The notes under the pieces are model-generated. The model saw nothing but the letters and a program-made list of their open reading frames with translations, was not told the origin of the DNA and did not search any database. 64,000 bases of DNA from Ramlibacter sp. (GTDB lineage Bacteria > Pseudomonadota > Gammaproteobacteria > Burkholderiales > Burkholderiaceae_C): positions 372,001 through 436,000 of the forward strand of contig JAHBZN010000001.1 of the NCBI GenBank assembly GCA_019635415.1. Direction: 5' to 3'. Of this stretch, positions 39,534 through 47,313 are shown in pieces (the stretch's first letter is position 1; each line of letters opens with the position of its first letter). A program made the position numbers and the translations under genes.

Positions 39534-40072
39534 GGGTTGGAGACTCCGGTTTTGGATTCGAGCTGCAGCAGCAGCAGCTCGAGCAGTTGAATGACCTGGG
39601 TTGCGTCCCGCACGTCCGCGCCGATGACGGGGCACAGCACATTGCGCTTTTCCAGGTGCAGGCTGTAGACGTCCAGCCCGGGGTTGGGGTGCGTGTCCAG
39701 GCGCCCCACCGCGATCACGCAGGCGCCCTCGCTGATCAGGTTCGCGAAACCATCCAGATAGGCGTCCAGATCCTCCAGCGGCCGGGGCTGGCTGTTGTCG
39801 ATCAGGATCACCAGGCCGAGCGCGCCGCGGCCCAGCACCTTCCACATGAAATCAAAGCGCTGTTGCCCCGGCGTGCCGTACAGGCGCAGCTTCTCGTTTT
39901 GGCCCAGCGTCAGCTCTCCGTAGTCCAGACCGGTGGTGGTCATGGCCTTCAGAACCTCCGGGTCCGTGTTGCGCACGTCGGTGTTCAGCGGCGTGATCTC
40001 GCTGACCGCCGCAATGGCTGTCGTCTTCCCTGCGCCCGTGGTGCCGGTGAAGATGATCTTGTGCTCGATCAT
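39530..40072 (-). CDS. Small GTPase, CvnD/MglA-like
   Basis: The 180-residue protein has a P-loop GTTGAGKTT (10-18), a switch region TTTGLDYGEL, and the G3 motif YGTPGQQRFDFMW (65-77). The last is a signature of CvnD-type GTPases. The G4 position reads VGRLD (122-126) instead of NKxD, so base specificity may be altered. GTPase-roadblock pairs act as polarity or signalling switches on the inner membrane. It is coupled by 4-bp overlaps to genes on both sides. Confidence 0.87.
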   Translation of the reverse strand: MIEHKIIFTGTTGAGKTTAIAAVSEITPLNTDVRNTDPEVLKAMTTTGLDYGELTLGQNEKLRLYGTPGQQRFDFMWKVLGRGALGLVILIDNSQPRPLEDLDAYLDGFANLISEGACVIAVGRLDTHPNPGLDVYSLHLEKRNVLCPVIGADVRDATQVIQLLELLLLQLESKTGVSNP

Positions 40073-40737
40073 CCCGCCGTCCTCAGGCCAAGCCCGAGCC
40101 GGGAGCGGATCCGGGAGAGCAGCCCGGCCTGAATCGCCGCCGCGTGGTTGGCGCTGACCTGCCGTGGTGCAAGGCCTGACGACTCGCGGACCAGCATGCC
40201 GGAATTGGCCAGCACCGTGACGAATTCAAAGCAAGAGTCTTCTTCCACGCCCGAGCGCTCGTGTATGTCCCGCAGGGTCAGGGGGCGGCCGGTCATGAGC
40301 GTGGCCAGCCGGATCCGGTCGCGCGAGTTCAGCAGCTCGGGCGTGGGCCAGCGCGACAGATGAACCAGATCCTGGCGGCTCCAGGCCGGCGTGGAGCGTG
40401 GTGCGGCCGGCGCGTGCAGCGCGATCAGGTCACCCAGCAGGTTCAGCTCGCGCTCCAGCGCATCGGCGTGGATGGGGTAGCTGATGGCATGGGGCGTCGT
40501 AGGGGTGCCCGAGCACAGCACGAGCACGGGCCTGTCCTTGGCGGGGGGCAGGCTGGCGGCCCCTTCGCGAACGACCCGCAACTGCGCATCGGTCTGATTG
40601 CAGGTCCACCGCTGGTGTGTGAGATGGTCCAGCAAACGGACGAATGACTTGAAAAGAGTCATTTCCCGTTCGGACAATCCATGGAGCGAGTAAGTCAGCT
40701 CCGGGCGGGTCTTGTCAGCGTGCAGATGCGAGTCCAT
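40069..40737 (-). CDS. Winged-helix-like protein heading the roadblock/GTPase operon
   Basis: The 222-residue protein is not a recognised family. The C-terminal half (residues of about 130-195) reads like a winged helix: RWPTPELLNSRDRIRLATLM, then LTLRDIHERSGVEEDSCFEF and LANSGMLVRES. The N-terminal half has a beta-alpha segment PVLVLCSGTPTTPHA. Its place before the GTPase matches the DUF742 winged-helix protein (CvnC) of conservons, but sequence similarity could not be tested. The 261 bp upstream (40738-40998) hold no gene. Confidence 0.6.
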   Translation of the reverse strand: MDSHLHADKTRPELTYSLHGLSEREMTLFKSFVRLLDHLTHQRWTCNQTDAQLRVVREGAASLPPAKDRPVLVLCSGTPTTPHAISYPIHADALERELNLLGDLIALHAPAAPRSTPAWSRQDLVHLSRWPTPELLNSRDRIRLATLMTGRPLTLRDIHERSGVEEDSCFEFVTVLANSGMLVRESSGLAPRQVSANHAAAIQAGLLSRIRSRLGLGLRTAG

Positions 40738-40906
40738 CAGATACCTCCATTGCCGCGGGCAGGGCCTCTATTCAGTCCGGCAATGGTTTGCGCTGTGCAT
40801 GGCGCAATCCTGGATCACATCGGTACTGAATTTGTGCGGCCTGTCCGCTGAAGGTCATCGTGCGCCTGCCAGGCCCGCGTGGGCTCGGCATGATGCGAGG
40901 ATCAGC

Positions 40907-40924
40907 CTAGGTACTTTTGCATAG
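40907..40924. promoter_or_regulatory. Near-palindromic operator, copy 2 (roadblock operon side)
   Basis: CTAGGTA and TGCATAG face each other across CTTT (five of seven pairs). The site aligns with the one at 37500-37517 over 22 nt, starting with the shared CAGCCTA. It lies about 170 nt upstream of the roadblock/GTPase operon. Confidence 0.5.
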
Positions 40925-40998
40925 TTGTTTTAACGAGGTCGTCCAGGGGGCCCAGGCGTGCCGGGTCGGTCAGGCGCCCGCAGCGATGCCCGCAGGGC

Positions 40999-42039
40999 TC
41001 AGAGAATCCGGTTGAACCAGAGCACAGAAAGGCCCGCGGAGACGAGGGCCAGTGCCGCCGCGAGCAGGGAGAGAAGGCCGGAGATCTCGGTCTCCTTCTT
41101 CTCCACCGCCAACCGAGAACTCAGGGTCTGGTAGACCTTCTTGAGGTCTTCCGACGTGCCCGCGTAGTAGTACTCCGCCTGGGTCTTGTTGGCGATGGAC
41201 TTGAGCGTGTCCTCGTCCAGGCGCACGCGCATGGACCAGCCCTCGAAGCCGATGGTCTCTCCGTCCACCGTGCCGATGCCCACGGTGTACACGCGCACAC
41301 CCCGGTCGGCCGCCATCTTGGCGGCTTCGAGTGGGTCAACACCCGTGGTGCGCTGGCCGTCCGTCAGCATGATGATGGCGGCCGAGCTGTAGGAGCCCGG
41401 CGCCACGGGCGTGAATGCCTTCTTTTCCTTCGCGGGTTCGTCCAGCGAACGGCCCACCGGCCCGAAGCGTGAACCCCCCATTTGCTGCAGGTCGATGCCG
41501 GCGTCCGGGAACAGCGTGGCCAGGGAGATCACGATGGCGTTGCCCGTGGCCGTGGCGCGCTGCAACTGGAAACGGTCGATGGCGGTGACGAGGTCCTCCC
41601 GGTTGATGGTGGGCAGTTGCGCGACCTGGGCGGAGCCTGCAAAGGCCACGATGCCCACCTTGACGTGCCGGGGCAGTTCGGTGAGGAACTTCTTGGCCGC
41701 TTCCTGCGCGGCCACGAGCCGGCTCGGCTGGACGTCGGTGGCGCGCATGCTGCCCGACACGTCCATGGCCAGGATGATGGTCTGCTGGGTCGAAGGCAGC
41801 GTGACCACGGCAACCGGCCGGGCCGCAGCCAGCAGCATCGCGGCGAAAGCCAGCAGGAACAGCACAGGAGGCAGGTGGCGACGCCAGCCGATGCCGCGGC
41901 CCATGGCTTCGCGCACGATGGACAGCGAGGCGTAGCGGACCGCCGTCTTCTTCTTGCGGCGCAGCAGCCACAGGTACAGGCCCACCACGAGGGGCAGGGC
42001 CGTCAGAAGCCAGAGAAACTGGGGCCAGAGGAAGTGCAT
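40999..42039 (-). CDS. VWA domain membrane protein (BatA-like)
   Basis: The 346-residue protein has two N-terminal membrane segments (residues of about 7-27 and 57-74), a von Willebrand A domain with intact MIDAS (DVSGS, Asp93, Ser95, Ser97, and LTDGQRTTG), and a C-terminal membrane segment. With the MoxR ATPase and DUF58 protein just upstream it forms a MoxR-type chaperone system, which in known cases matures or inserts metal into a partner protein. The DUF4381 gene often found between DUF58 and VWA is absent. Confidence 0.9.
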   Translation of the reverse strand: MHFLWPQFLWLLTALPLVVGLYLWLLRRKKKTAVRYASLSIVREAMGRGIGWRRHLPPVLFLLAFAAMLLAAARPVAVVTLPSTQQTIILAMDVSGSMRATDVQPSRLVAAQEAAKKFLTELPRHVKVGIVAFAGSAQVAQLPTINREDLVTAIDRFQLQRATATGNAIVISLATLFPDAGIDLQQMGGSRFGPVGRSLDEPAKEKKAFTPVAPGSYSSAAIIMLTDGQRTTGVDPLEAAKMAADRGVRVYTVGIGTVDGETIGFEGWSMRVRLDEDTLKSIANKTQAEYYYAGTSEDLKKVYQTLSSRLAVEKKETEISGLLSLLAAALALVSAGLSVLWFNRIL

Positions 42040-42076
42040 GTCAGTCTCCGCAGCCCGGACTCAACAGGTGGGTCAT

Positions 42077-43063
42077 TCAGGCCGCCTTTTTCAGGTGGGC
42101 GGGCAGGCCTCCGGACGCCAGCTGTCCCCGGCGCTTGCGCAGGTCGGTGAAGCGCAGCAGGGCATCCATCAGGTCGTCGTCGGTCGACAGCTCCAGGCTG
42201 TCGACGCCCGCACGGGCCAGGGATTCGCGCAGTTCCGCTTCGCGCTGCGCGGCGATGCGCGCGAACCGGTGGCGAAATCCGGCGTCATGCGTATCCACGA
42301 GCAATTGCTCGCCGGTTTCCGCATCGCGCAGGGTCACCAGGCCCAGGTCAGGCAACTCCAGCTCCAGCGGATCGAGCAGGCGAACCGCCACGACCTCATG
42401 GCGCTGCGCCAGCAGCGCCAGCGGCCGCTCCCAGCCGGGCTCGCTGATGAAGTCCGACACCACGAACACGGTGGAGCGCCGCCGGATGGTGTGGGCGGCC
42501 GCGACGAGCAGCTGGTCCAGCCGCGTTGTGCCGGCTTCCGTGGCGTCAGGCCGCGTCTGCAGGCTGTGCAGCAGATGCAGCACATGGCGGCGGCCGCTGC
42601 GCGCCGGAATCAGTGTGTCTGCGCCGGCGCCATGCAGCAGCGCGCCCACGCGATTGCCGTGACGGGTCAACAGGCGCGCCAGCACGGCCACGAATTCGGC
42701 CGAGACATTGCGCTTGCGCTGCTCGCCCGAGCCGAAGTCGATCGACGCGCTCAGGTCCAGCAGGAACCACGCCGCCATCTCGCGGTCTTCGGTGTAGACA
42801 CGCACGTGCGGCTGTTGCAGCCGCGCCGTGACGTTCCAGTCGATGTGGCGCACGTCGTCCTGGTGCTGGTACTCGCGCAGGTCTGCCAGATCCAGGCCAG
42901 TGCCCCTCATCAGGGTCCGGTAGTCGCCCTGCAGCAGGCCGTCGAGCCGGCGCAACGTGGTCCATTCGAGCCGGCGCAGCACGTGTTCGGCGCTTTCGGT
43001 CGCCCGCACCGGTGTCGGCGACGGCGGGGCCGGCTGCGGACGGGGGGACTTCCTGCCGAACAT
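42077..43063 (-). CDS. DUF58 domain protein
   Basis: The 328-residue protein has the conserved DUF58 core DLREYQHQDDVRHIDWNVTA near residue 60, and a degenerate VWA-like fold with FLLDLSASIDFG near 102-113. It is cytoplasmic or membrane-associated and works with MoxR. Its start follows the MoxR stop by one base. Confidence 0.92.
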   Translation of the reverse strand: MFGRKSPRPQPAPPSPTPVRATESAEHVLRRLEWTTLRRLDGLLQGDYRTLMRGTGLDLADLREYQHQDDVRHIDWNVTARLQQPHVRVYTEDREMAAWFLLDLSASIDFGSGEQRKRNVSAEFVAVLARLLTRHGNRVGALLHGAGADTLIPARSGRRHVLHLLHSLQTRPDATEAGTTRLDQLLVAAAHTIRRRSTVFVVSDFISEPGWERPLALLAQRHEVVAVRLLDPLELELPDLGLVTLRDAETGEQLLVDTHDAGFRHRFARIAAQREAELRESLARAGVDSLELSTDDDLMDALLRFTDLRKRRGQLASGGLPAHLKKAA

Positions 43064-43064
43064 G

Positions 43065-44072
43065 TCAGGCCGCCAGTTTCTCGTGTTCGAGGGGCTTCGC
43101 AGGCACCGGGACCTTGGCCATGATCCTGTCCACGATGGCGTCGGCGCCCAGGCCTTCTGACAGCGCCTCGTAGGACAGCACCAGCCGGTGGCGCAGCACG
43201 TCGGGGACGAGGTCCGTCATGTCCTCGGGCAGCGCGTAGGTGCGGCCGCGGAGCATGGCCAGTGCGCGCGCGCCTTCGGTGAGGTTGATGGTGGCGCGCG
43301 GACTGGCGCCGAACGTGAGGTAGGGCTCGATGTCCTTGAGACCGTGTTTGGCGGGTGTGCGGGTGGCGGACACGAGTTTCACGGCGTATTGCACCAGCGA
43401 AGGGTCCACGTACACCCGCCGGCACTCGGCCTGCAGTGCGGCCAGCTGCGCGGTGCTGGCCACGGGCGACACGTCCACCGCGGGGCCGGTCACGCGGCTG
43501 ACGATGACGAATTCCTCCTCGTCGGTCGGGTAGTCGACCAGCACCTTCATCATGAAGCGGTCGACCTGCGCCTCGGGCAACGGGTAGGTGCCTTCGGTCT
43601 CGATCGGGTTCTGCGTGGCCATGACCAGGAAAGGACTGGGCACACGGTGTGTCTCACCGGCGATGGTGACCTGGCGCTCCTGCATCACTTCCAGCAGCGC
43701 GCTCTGTACCTTGGCCGGCGCGCGGTTGATTTCGTCGGCCAGCAGCAGGTTGGTGAACACCGGGCCCAGCGAGGTGCTGAAGTCTCCGGTCTTCTGGTTG
43801 TAGATGCGCGTGCCCACCAGGTCGGCCGGCACCAGGTCGGGGGTGAACTGGATGCGCTTGAACTGGCCGCGCACGGCGCTGGCCAGCGTCTTGACGGTGA
43901 GGGTCTTGGCCAGGCCGGGCACCCCTTCGACCAGCAGGTGGCCCTGGGCAAGGATGGCGACCATGACCCGCTCGAGAAAGCGGTCCTGGCCCACCACCAC
44001 GCGCTTGACCTCGTAAAGGATCTGTTCCATGAGCTGGGCGGTGGCGGCGTCCTGGGTCGATGCGGTGTCCAT
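43065..44072 (-). CDS. MoxR family AAA+ ATPase
   Basis: The 335-residue ATPase has Walker A GVPGLAKT (50-57), Walker B LLLADEINRAP, sensor 1 ATQNPIETEGTYPLPEAQVDRF and a C-terminal lid with GASPRATINL. It is the chaperone-like ATPase of the MoxR-DUF58-VWA operon. An HtrA-like protease gene precedes it on the same strand by 26 bp, so the protease may be co-transcribed. Confidence 0.95.
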   Translation of the reverse strand: MDTASTQDAATAQLMEQILYEVKRVVVGQDRFLERVMVAILAQGHLLVEGVPGLAKTLTVKTLASAVRGQFKRIQFTPDLVPADLVGTRIYNQKTGDFSTSLGPVFTNLLLADEINRAPAKVQSALLEVMQERQVTIAGETHRVPSPFLVMATQNPIETEGTYPLPEAQVDRFMMKVLVDYPTDEEEFVIVSRVTGPAVDVSPVASTAQLAALQAECRRVYVDPSLVQYAVKLVSATRTPAKHGLKDIEPYLTFGASPRATINLTEGARALAMLRGRTYALPEDMTDLVPDVLRHRLVLSYEALSEGLGADAIVDRIMAKVPVPAKPLEHEKLAA

Positions 44073-44098
44073 GCGGGGCTTTCGGAGGGGTTCGGGGG

Positions 44099-45091
44099 TC
44101 AGAAGGGGGGCAGGCCGGCGGCCGAGGCAGCGTTCTCGATGGGTACAGCAAATCCAATGCCAATGAAGGTGCGGGCCGACGTGGGATTGAGGATCGCGGT
44201 CACGATGCCCACCACTTCACCGTCCATGGTGACCAGGGGACCACCGGAGTTGCCCGGGTTGGCGGCGGCATCGAACTGGATCAGGTTGCTCATTTCCTGC
44301 TTGCCCTCGGGCGAGCGGAAGGCGCGCTTGAGACCGGACACCACGCCCGCCGACACCGATGGCCCGATGCCGAACGGGAACCCGACCGCCACCACCTGCT
44401 CGCCGGGAGCCAGCCGCGCGGTGGAGCGCAGCGTGGCCGCGGTGAGGTCATCGGGGATCTGGTGGGCCTGCAGCACCGCCATGTCGTTTTCGGCCTGCAT
44501 GCCGGTGATGGAGGCCGTGGCTTCGAGGCCGTCGGCAAAGGTCACCACGATGCGGTCGGCGCCGCGGACCACGTGCAGGTTGGTCAGGATGGTGCCCTTG
44601 TCCACGATCACGACGCCGGTGCCCACCCCCTGTTCGACTTCGTCGTCGGCGGGCTGGGCGACTTTGCCTGGAACCGGGGCCGCGGGCGGTGTGGTGGGCC
44701 GCGGGGTCGGGCCAGGTTTGCTGTCCTTCAGCCGGCTTTTCTTCACGAAACTGACCACGCGCACCACCGACGGGCGAATGGTGTCGGCCGCACGTGCCTG
44801 GGCTGACGGCAGCACCGTGTTTTCCAGCGTCTTGAGGACGGCGGCGTTGATATCGTTCTGAGTGATCCGGCGCTGGCCGGGCCGCAGCGCCAGCCCCAGA
44901 CTGAGGCACAGCAGCAGGGCGAGGACCGCGATGGCGGTCCACAGGGTGCGGGGAGCAGGGGCTGACCAGCGGCGGACGGCAAGCGGCGGGGCGGGCGGCA
45001 CGGCCGCCGCCGCGCGGTGGCTGTCGGACGCATCGCCCTGCGGATCCCGCAAGGGACGGGCGGAGCGGCTGTAGAGGGCGGGCCTGCGCAT
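44099..45091 (-). CDS. Trypsin-like (S1C/HtrA-type) membrane-anchored serine protease without PDZ
   Basis: The 330-residue protein has a cytoplasmic N terminus, one membrane segment (residues of about 49-68), a proline-rich linker (125-145) and a trypsin-like domain. The triad is His173 (TNLHVV), Asp203 (ENDMAV) and Ser282 (GNSGGP). No PDZ domain follows, which is shorter than DegP or DegS. ATG 45091 was chosen because an AGGTG ribosome site precedes it; the frame is open to 45166. It probably acts in the periplasm. Confidence 0.88.
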   Translation of the reverse strand: MRRPALYSRSARPLRDPQGDASDSHRAAAAVPPAPPLAVRRWSAPAPRTLWTAIAVLALLLCLSLGLALRPGQRRITQNDINAAVLKTLENTVLPSAQARAADTIRPSVVRVVSFVKKSRLKDSKPGPTPRPTTPPAAPVPGKVAQPADDEVEQGVGTGVVIVDKGTILTNLHVVRGADRIVVTFADGLEATASITGMQAENDMAVLQAHQIPDDLTAATLRSTARLAPGEQVVAVGFPFGIGPSVSAGVVSGLKRAFRSPEGKQEMSNLIQFDAAANPGNSGGPLVTMDGEVVGIVTAILNPTSARTFIGIGFAVPIENAASAAGLPPF

Positions 45092-45188
45092 CGGTACACC
45101 TGTAACACTGCATGGAGAAACGGGGACGCGAAAGCGCACGGTATCACGGTTTGCGCTGCCATGCACGTGCTTCGGGCATCATCGCGAC

Positions 45189-46022
45189 ATGCCTGTCTGG
45201 ATCGATACACACTGCCATCTGGACGCCGCTGAATTCGCCGCCGACGTGGCCGCCGTGCGGGCGCGCGCGGCGGCCCGCGGCGTGACGCGTTGCGTGCTGC
45301 CGGCGGTGTCGGTGGCGAACCTTGACGCGGTGAGGACCCTGGCCCATCAGCACGGCGACGCGTATGCGTTGGGCATCCATCCGCTGTGCACGCCGTCGGC
45401 CACCGAGGCCGACCTGGCGGTGCTGGACGCGCACCTGGCCCGCCACCGCGACGACCCGAACCTGGTGGCGGTGGGGGAGATCGGGCTGGACCATTTCGTG
45501 CCGGGGCTGGACCGCGAGCGCCAAGTCTTTTTCTACCGCGAACAGCTGAAGCTCGCGCGCCGCCATGGCCTGCCGGTGATCCTGCATGTGCGCCGCTCGG
45601 CCGATGGGCTGCTCAAGCACCTGCGCGAGCAGCAGGTCCTTGGCGGCATCGCGCATGCGTTCAATGGCAGCACGCAGCAGGCCGAGGCCTTCATCGGGCT
45701 GGGGTTTGTGCTGGGTTTTGGCGGCGCCGTGACCTTCGAGCGCGCGCTGCAGTTGCGCCGCCTGGCGGCCAGCCTGCCGCTACACGCCCTGGTGCTGGAG
45801 ACCGATGCGCCCGACATCCCGCCGCACTGGCTCTATGCCACGGCCGAACAGCGTGCGCAGGGCCTGCCGCAGGGCCGCAACGAGCCCGGTGAGCTGCCGC
45901 GCATCGGCGAAGTGGTGGCCGGGCTGCGTGGCCTGCCGGTGGCAGAATTGGCGAGTGCCACCGTTCTCAACGCCTGCCGCGCCTTGCCCCGGCTGGCCCG
46001 TCCTCCGTCCACCCCATGCTGA
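45189..46022 (+). CDS. TatD family metal-dependent hydrolase (YjjV-like)
   Basis: The 277-residue TIM-barrel enzyme has the metal sites DTHCHLD (His8, His10), GEIGLD, LHVRRS, a His in IAHAFNGS and the final ETDAPDIPPHW. TatD proteins are deoxyribonucleases or hydrolases in DNA repair or tRNA proofreading. The lineage with AFNGS and NEPGELP is closest to the YjjV/TatD type. It overlaps the next gene by 7 bp and begins a coupled run of four genes. Confidence 0.92.
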   Translation: MPVWIDTHCHLDAAEFAADVAAVRARAAARGVTRCVLPAVSVANLDAVRTLAHQHGDAYALGIHPLCTPSATEADLAVLDAHLARHRDDPNLVAVGEIGLDHFVPGLDRERQVFFYREQLKLARRHGLPVILHVRRSADGLLKHLREQQVLGGIAHAFNGSTQQAEAFIGLGFVLGFGGAVTFERALQLRRLAASLPLHALVLETDAPDIPPHWLYATAEQRAQGLPQGRNEPGELPRIGEVVAGLRGLPVAELASATVLNACRALPRLARPPSTPC

Positions 46023-46549
46023 GCCCCATGGCTGACCCCGAGGTGCCTGGGCGCCTGCAAGGGCTGCCACCGCTGTGCGGCGACGCCACCGCGCTGCTGG
46101 TCCTGGGCAGCTTTCCGGGGGGGGTATCGCTGGCCCGGCGGCAGTACTACGCCCACCCGCAAAACCAGTTCTGGCGCATTCTTCAGGCCATTTGGCCCTC
46201 CAGCCCTTGCCCCATGGGACCTGATAGCTATGAAAATCGTAGCAAATGGTTGCTGGGCCACGGCCTGGGGCTGTGGGACGTCTATGCCAGCTGTGAGCGT
46301 GAGGGCAGCCTCGATACCGCCATTCGCCACGCCGAACCGAACGACTTTGTCGCGCTGGCGCGCCGCCTGCCGCGGCTGCAGGCCGTGGCGCACAACGGCG
46401 GCGAGAGCGCACGGCACGCCCGCCACACCAGCGTGCTCGGCCTGCCGGTGCACAAGCTGCCTTCCACCAGCCCGGCCAACGCGAGCTGGTCGTTCGAGCG
46501 CAAGCTCGCGGCCTGGCGCGCGGTGTTCGAGCAGCACGGCCTTGCATGA
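46016..46549 (+). CDS. DNA-deoxyinosine glycosylase (UDG superfamily)
   Basis: The 177-residue protein has the uracil-DNA-glycosylase-superfamily motif LGSFPGGVSLARRQYYAHPQ, split before NQFWRI, plus GLGLWDVY and LPSTSPANAS. These mark the family 6 hypoxanthine-DNA glycosylase type, which excises hypoxanthine from deaminated adenine. An alternative ATG lies at 46028. A full dispersed repeat (46188-46248) sits inside the gene in frame and encodes a loop of about 20 residues (around PSSPCPMGPDSYENRSKW). Confidence 0.87.
   Translation: MLSPMADPEVPGRLQGLPPLCGDATALLVLGSFPGGVSLARRQYYAHPQNQFWRILQAIWPSSPCPMGPDSYENRSKWLLGHGLGLWDVYASCEREGSLDTAIRHAEPNDFVALARRLPRLQAVAHNGGESARHARHTSVLGLPVHKLPSTSPANASWSFERKLAAWRAVFEQHGLA
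46188..46248 (+). repeat. Full copy of dispersed repeat inside the glycosylase gene
   Basis: The left part has CCAGCCCTTGCCCCATGGG and the right part GATAGCTATGAAAATCGTAG, parallel to the intergenic copy at 19107. The reading frame stays open across it. Confidence 0.65.
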
Positions 46550-47313
46550 CCAAAAGAAAATCCGCCCCGCCGCCCGCCCTGCCCGAGGTCAACTTTTCCG
46601 ACTACGGCGACACCCGCTACCTGCATCTGGGCACGGAATGGGTTCAGGGGTCGATGAAGCTGGACGCGCCGTTCGACATCGACCTGGAATACGTGCAGCG
46701 CATGATGGCCTGGCTGCTGTTTGTGCCTGCGCCCTCGGTGGCCAGGCGCCATGCCATGCAACTGGGCCTGGGTTCGGCCGCGCTGACCAAGTTCTGCCAC
46801 CGCAAGCTGCGCATGAAGACCACGGCCATCGAGCTCAATCCGCAGGTGGTGGCGGCCTGCCGGCTGTGGTTCAAGTTGCCGGCCGACGATGCACGCCTGT
46901 CGGTGGTGCTGGGGGACGCCGCCGAGGTGGTGGCGCATGCGCACTGGCGCGGCCAGATCGATGCCCTGCAGGTTGACCTGTACGACCACGAGGCCGCGGC
47001 CCCCGTGCTGGACAGCGAGGCCTTCTACGCCGACTGCCGCCAGCTTCTGACCGAAGACGGCTGCATGACGGTGAACCTGTTCGGCCGCTCGTCGAGCTAC
47101 GAGCAGAGCCTTCAGAAAATCGCCGCCGCCTTCGGTGAAACGGCGGTCTGGGCCTTCAAGCCCACGCGTGAGGGCAACACCGTGGTGCTGGCGCAGCGCG
47201 TACCGCTGCGGCCCAACCGCACCGTGCTTGCGCAACAGGCTGAAACCATCCAAACTCGGTGGGGCCTGCCCGCGCCCAAGTGGCTTCGGGTGTTCAAGCC
47301 CCTGACCTCATGA
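46546..47313 (+). CDS. Spermidine synthase-like methyltransferase-fold protein
   Basis: The 255-residue protein has a Rossmann-type AdoMet-binding fold related to spermidine synthases: MQLGLGSAALTKFC as motif I, TTAIELNPQVVAACRLWF as motif II and DALQVDLYDHEAAAP. The aminopropyltransferase active-site aspartates are not clearly conserved, so its substrate is uncertain. It overlaps both neighbours by 4 bp. Confidence 0.8.
   Translation: MTKRKSAPPPALPEVNFSDYGDTRYLHLGTEWVQGSMKLDAPFDIDLEYVQRMMAWLLFVPAPSVARRHAMQLGLGSAALTKFCHRKLRMKTTAIELNPQVVAACRLWFKLPADDARLSVVLGDAAEVVAHAHWRGQIDALQVDLYDHEAAAPVLDSEAFYADCRQLLTEDGCMTVNLFGRSSSYEQSLQKIAAAFGETAVWAFKPTREGNTVVLAQRVPLRPNRTVLAQQAETIQTRWGLPAPKWLRVFKPLTS

Noticed and set aside
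40712..40924. 70-codon open frame upstream of the roadblock operon
   Set aside because: No ribosome site or domain pattern, and it overlaps both the operon start and the palindromic site.
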